From NCBI GenBank assembly GCA_019636375.1, contig JAHBXS010000005.1, positions 310,001-374,000 on the forward strand: DNA of 64,000 bases, written 5' to 3'. The notes beneath the pieces are model-generated. The model had not been told where the DNA came from and searched no databases. It worked only from the letters and a program-made list of their open reading frames with translations. Below are positions 60,951 to 64,000 of the stretch, one piece after another. How positions within the stretch are numbered: the first letter of the stretch is position 1; each line of letters opens with the position of its first letter. This stretch comes from Pirellulaceae bacterium. Its GTDB lineage: Bacteria > Planctomycetota > Planctomycetia > Pirellulales > Pirellulaceae. Made by a program: the position numbers and the translations under genes.

Positions 60951-62744
60951 TTGACAAAAATTATCGTGATAAGTTCGTTTCTCATGGTGCTGATGAGTAC
61001 GCCGGGAGTTGCTGGCGAAAAAGACGCAAAGAACGCTCGCCACCCCGTGTCGATTGTCGAGGCGGAGATTTACGTACAAAAGCATCGCGTGATCATGAAA
61101 CTTCGCTGCTTTGCCGACGACTTGGAACTTCTCCAGGGGGTCTCACCCATGAAGGGCGGATTGTACGATCCTCAGGAAATTCGTGAAGCGACACAAGAAC
61201 ACGCAAGATTCCTTGCCGACCGCATCGACCTTTTGGACGATTCAGGAGCGCGACTCAAAGAACAAATTGTTGAGATCACTCCCCCCGAAATCCCGCCAGA
61301 AGGAATGCGTCAAAACGACATGATGAACTCCTTCTGCGCATTTCAGTTTGAATATCCCCTGGAATCACCTACCGAGTTCCTCACGATCAATCAAAAAATG
61401 CTCGGAGAGGGGTACCTATTTCCTACAGAGTTCAAACTGTTGCTGAAGCAAGCGGGATCGGACCAACCTTACCTCCACATGCTCAAAGCCGACATCCCAG
61501 AGACCTTTCGTTTCGATTGGGAGAACCCTGCACTGGCTTCCAGCGACTCGGACGAGGATTGGCAAGCTTGGTTCGAAAAGCAGCGTGAGGCAACTCTGGG
61601 GATTACGAGTTACAGCAGTGTCTACTCGTTTGTGTACATCACGAACTTTGAAGTCCGCCACGAGATTCTGATTCCTTTAGCCAGTCTCGCCACCATGATT
61701 GATTTCGAACGAGCGGACGAAAATTATCTTGACGTAGGCGAGCAAGATGCCGCCAAGCGGAAAATCGAAAAATTCTTTGCTTATGATAACGAAGTTGTCG
61801 TGGATGGCATCAATGTAAAACCGGTCTTTGACCGAATCGATTTCTACGGACTAGACCTCCGTGATTTTGCAATGCGATCCGAGCGAAAAAAAATCAACAT
61901 GGCCAACGGTCGAATCGGCGTTATTATGTCTTATCCGATAAAAACGCCACCGACTTCCGTCGAGGTGAAATGGGAGATGTTCAACGACGCGATCAAGATT
62001 GTGGATTCGGCAGTTTTTGCGTATGACGATCTCGAAAAAACTCAGTTCTCAATGTTTTCCGACGAAAACATTTATCGCTGGACGAGTACCGAGCGAAAAG
62101 AGCTTCCGATGATCGCAAATATCGCCGTCGAGAGACTTCCTAGGAAGCTTCCATTAGTTTCGATAGGGCTTGTTGGTTTGGGGCTAATCGTGGGTGCGGT
62201 CGGTTGGACTCAGAAACGTTCGGCTTTGATCGCCAGTGGATTGCTTCTAGCTCTTGTGGCTTATCCAACACGGCACCTGATGGTTTGGCCACAAGAAGTC
62301 GTCTCGGGCGAATCGTCACAAGAAATCTTCAAGCAGTTGCACCAAAATATTTTCAGAGCGTTTGACTATCACAATGAATCGGACGTGTACGACGCTTTGG
62401 CAAAGAGCGTTGATGGACCGCTTTTACGAGATTTGTATTTGCAAATCAACGAACGATTGACGCTGCAGGATCAAGGAGGAGCGATTGCGAAAATCGAACA
62501 AGTCGACTTCTTGGACGGAAAAAAACTCGAAGAAATCGGCTCTGGTGACGAACTAGGTTTTGAATTTCGCTGTCGCTGGAATCTTGTCGGCACCGTAGAG
62601 CACTGGGGCCATATTCACGAACGAACCAATCAATACGACGCCAAATTCAAGGTGCAAATCCGCGATCAGGCTTGGAAAATCACCCAAATGCAGGGCTTGG
62701 ATGAACAGCAAATCGCTGCACATACCCGGCTTAGGCAGTTTTGA
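60951..62744 (+). CDS. Secreted or membrane protein of unknown function, 597 residues
   Basis: The start is TTG at 60951, 10 bases after AGGGG. It produces a signal peptide (IIVISSFLMVLMSTPGVAG). The long N-terminal region (25-400) is beta-rich with no motif I recognise. Two hydrophobic helices follow near 400-445 (LVSIGLVGLGLIVGAVGW and ALIASGLLLALVAY). The last 150 residues (from QEIFKQLHQNIFRAF) look like a small alpha/beta domain, perhaps NTF2-like. The protein may sit in the inner membrane with its large domain outside. Argued from composition only; it is followed 83 bp later by another secreted-protein gene. Confidence 0.8.
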   Translation: MTKIIVISSFLMVLMSTPGVAGEKDAKNARHPVSIVEAEIYVQKHRVIMKLRCFADDLELLQGVSPMKGGLYDPQEIREATQEHARFLADRIDLLDDSGARLKEQIVEITPPEIPPEGMRQNDMMNSFCAFQFEYPLESPTEFLTINQKMLGEGYLFPTEFKLLLKQAGSDQPYLHMLKADIPETFRFDWENPALASSDSDEDWQAWFEKQREATLGITSYSSVYSFVYITNFEVRHEILIPLASLATMIDFERADENYLDVGEQDAAKRKIEKFFAYDNEVVVDGINVKPVFDRIDFYGLDLRDFAMRSERKKINMANGRIGVIMSYPIKTPPTSVEVKWEMFNDAIKIVDSAVFAYDDLEKTQFSMFSDENIYRWTSTERKELPMIANIAVERLPRKLPLVSIGLVGLGLIVGAVGWTQKRSALIASGLLLALVAYPTRHLMVWPQEVVSGESSQEIFKQLHQNIFRAFDYHNESDVYDALAKSVDGPLLRDLYLQINERLTLQDQGGAIAKIEQVDFLDGKKLEEIGSGDELGFEFRCRWNLVGTVEHWGHIHERTNQYDAKFKVQIRDQAWKITQMQGLDEQQIAAHTRLRQF

Positions 62745-62827
62745 TTTCGATACCGAATTAACGTATGATGTAATGCGTCTGGCAATTCGTTGCTACCCAA
62801 AGTTTCACTTCCTTCAGCATTCGAGAT

Positions 62828-63901
62828 ATGAAAATGAAACATCACCCCGCGATCATGTGTTTGTTTCTGGTGGTCGGAATCGTTCTATCGAGCGAACAAT
62901 CAATGGTAGCTCAGGGAGTCGGGTTGCCAGTCCCCAAGTCTCGGCAACCGAGCCACATGACCTGGGTAGACATTCGCGAGTACAAAAACGCTGCGGGCGA
63001 AGTTTTGGCCAAAGGCACATTCGACAAACTTGAAAACGGACGTGTTTTTATCCTTGTAGGTCGTGAACCAATCAGAGTCTTGTTGACGGAACTTTCGGAA
63101 GAAGATCAAAGCTATGTGCGAGCAATGATCGAAAACAAAAAGAAACGGGAGCATGCCGACAAAGTCATCCTAGAAACGATGCCTCGTTTGGATATTAGCC
63201 GACAAATCGAAATCCACCGCGGGTGTCGCAAATTGAAGACCCTCGGCCGGTTTGGGAGCCCAGCCTCGAACAATGTACTGCAATTGATCGGCGCCTCAAC
63301 AGAAGCATCGGTTAAGCACGAGCTACTCTTGACTTACCTGGAAATTTGCGAAGTCAATGAGGGTTCAATTCGAAACGTTTTTCAGCTTTTCGATTCACCG
63401 AGTAACCGCGACTTGTTGGCACGCATTGAAAACAATCCCCGGCCCTTTTTCCAGTCCTATGCAAAACTTGGGGAAGACGGCTTGGAGTATTTACAGTTCG
63501 TCGCGTTTCGCGGACGGTTACTCTCCAATGACAACCCGCCAATTGCTCCCACCTCCCCAGAGGAAATCCTGGACGATGATTCAACCGCCTTGCAGCGTCG
63601 AGCCCAGGCTTGCGAAGCGATTGGAAGAATCCAAAGCGTCGAGTCAATGGGGGCAATCCTCAAACTTCTGGCTCATGCCGAACAAGCGAGTCCTGTCGAA
63701 GAATTGACCATTCGCGCTTGCATCAACGCGTTTGCCAGTCTGCGAATGAAAGATGACGAAATCAACGAAGCCCTCAATCGTCACGCTGACAGGTTTCCGG
63801 AACTCGTTGCTCGCGCTCGGGAGCGAATTAGCCGCGGATTCGTTGAGGGCGAGACCGACGATGATGCTGAAACCACCGAAGAAACTTCTGATGGCGGCTA
63901 G
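62828..63901 (+). CDS. Secreted protein with SHD1-like segment and helical repeats
   Basis: The 357-residue protein has a signal peptide (CLFLVVGIVLS, then SMVAQG). Residues about 45-95 resemble the SLA1-homology domain 1 seen in many planctomycete secreted proteins: REYKNAAGEVLAKGTFDKLE, then NGRVFI and LLTELSEEDQSYV. The rest is mostly helical, with a spacing of helix pairs (for example LQRRAQACEAIGRIQSVESM) that suggests HEAT-like repeats. The acidic tail ends TTEETSDGG. The function is unknown. It is downstream of the 597-residue protein gene and may be co-transcribed. Confidence 0.8.
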   Translation: MKMKHHPAIMCLFLVVGIVLSSEQSMVAQGVGLPVPKSRQPSHMTWVDIREYKNAAGEVLAKGTFDKLENGRVFILVGREPIRVLLTELSEEDQSYVRAMIENKKKREHADKVILETMPRLDISRQIEIHRGCRKLKTLGRFGSPASNNVLQLIGASTEASVKHELLLTYLEICEVNEGSIRNVFQLFDSPSNRDLLARIENNPRPFFQSYAKLGEDGLEYLQFVAFRGRLLSNDNPPIAPTSPEEILDDDSTALQRRAQACEAIGRIQSVESMGAILKLLAHAEQASPVEELTIRACINAFASLRMKDDEINEALNRHADRFPELVARARERISRGFVEGETDDDAETTEETSDGG

Positions 63902-63925
63902 GCAAGGTCGAGCCGTCAAAGGGAG

Positions 63926-64000
63926 TTAAGCTTCACAGACCGACCGCAATTCTCGCCCCCAAATATCTAGCAAACGCTGAGCGGACGCGAAATCGAACAC
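63926..64000 (-). CDS. Possible 3' end of a minus-strand gene, cut by the window
   Basis: On the minus strand the frame entering from 64000 is open for 24 codons (VFDFASAQRLLDIWGREL, then RSVCEA) and stops at 63926. The residues look like a normal protein end, but the piece is too short to prove. It would end convergently with the preceding gene. Confidence 0.3.
   Translation of the reverse strand: MFDFASAQRLLDIWGRELRSVCEA

Overview
The window reads as chromosomal DNA of a planctomycete, probably of the Pirellula/Rhodopirellula group. This is inferred from the content, not from any database search. The signs are a PEP-CTERM autotransporter-like protein, an ECF sigma factor overlapping a FecR-like gene, many large secreted proteins of unknown function, a type-Z (zinc) ribosomal protein S14, frequent GTG/TTG starts, and gene-poor intergenic stretches filled with palindromic repeats.

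Layout. Positions 1-5.2 kb hold secreted or unknown proteins and a divergent pair: a membrane-anchored J-domain protein and a small DnaJ-type zinc-finger protein. Positions 5.3-8.7 kb hold a polysaccharide cluster (family 4 glycosyltransferase, NodB-type deacetylase, WecG/TagA-type glycosyltransferase). Positions 8.8-19.9 kb are the S10-spc ribosomal operon on the minus strand, from rpsJ to secY. It lacks rplX (L24) and rpmD (L30). Positions 20.4-23.0 kb hold a small secretin-signature protein, a radical SAM protein and uridine kinase. Positions 23.6-30.0 kb are one 2152-residue secreted protein. Positions 30.2-35.7 kb hold an acetyltransferase, an outer-membrane biogenesis operon (recO, a BamD-like lipoprotein, lptE) and speA. 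Positions 36.4-40.7 kb hold an enoyl-CoA hydratase-like gene, a dicarboxylate symporter, a PabA/TrpG-type amidotransferase and moeA.

Positions 41.0-43.0 kb are a complete-looking group II intron. It interrupts one copy of a dispersed hairpin repeat exactly in the hairpin loop. Next come the PEP-CTERM protein, a 40-residue secreted stub, the ECF sigma/FecR pair, a DegT aminotransferase, a rhodanese overlapping an M1 peptidase, a YheT-type hydrolase, tRNA-Arg(TCT), an MbcA/ParS-like small protein, glgC, acnA, an orphan DNA methyltransferase downstream of argS, and two secreted proteins. One of these two carries an SHD1-like segment followed by helical repeats.

The most notable material is between and around the genes. 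There are at least six copies of a hairpin repeat (one hosting the intron), three copies of a second REP-like element, two other palindromic repeats, a ten-unit heptamer array, the missing rplX, the split J-protein/zinc-finger arrangement, and a secretin-signature protein far too small to be a secretin.
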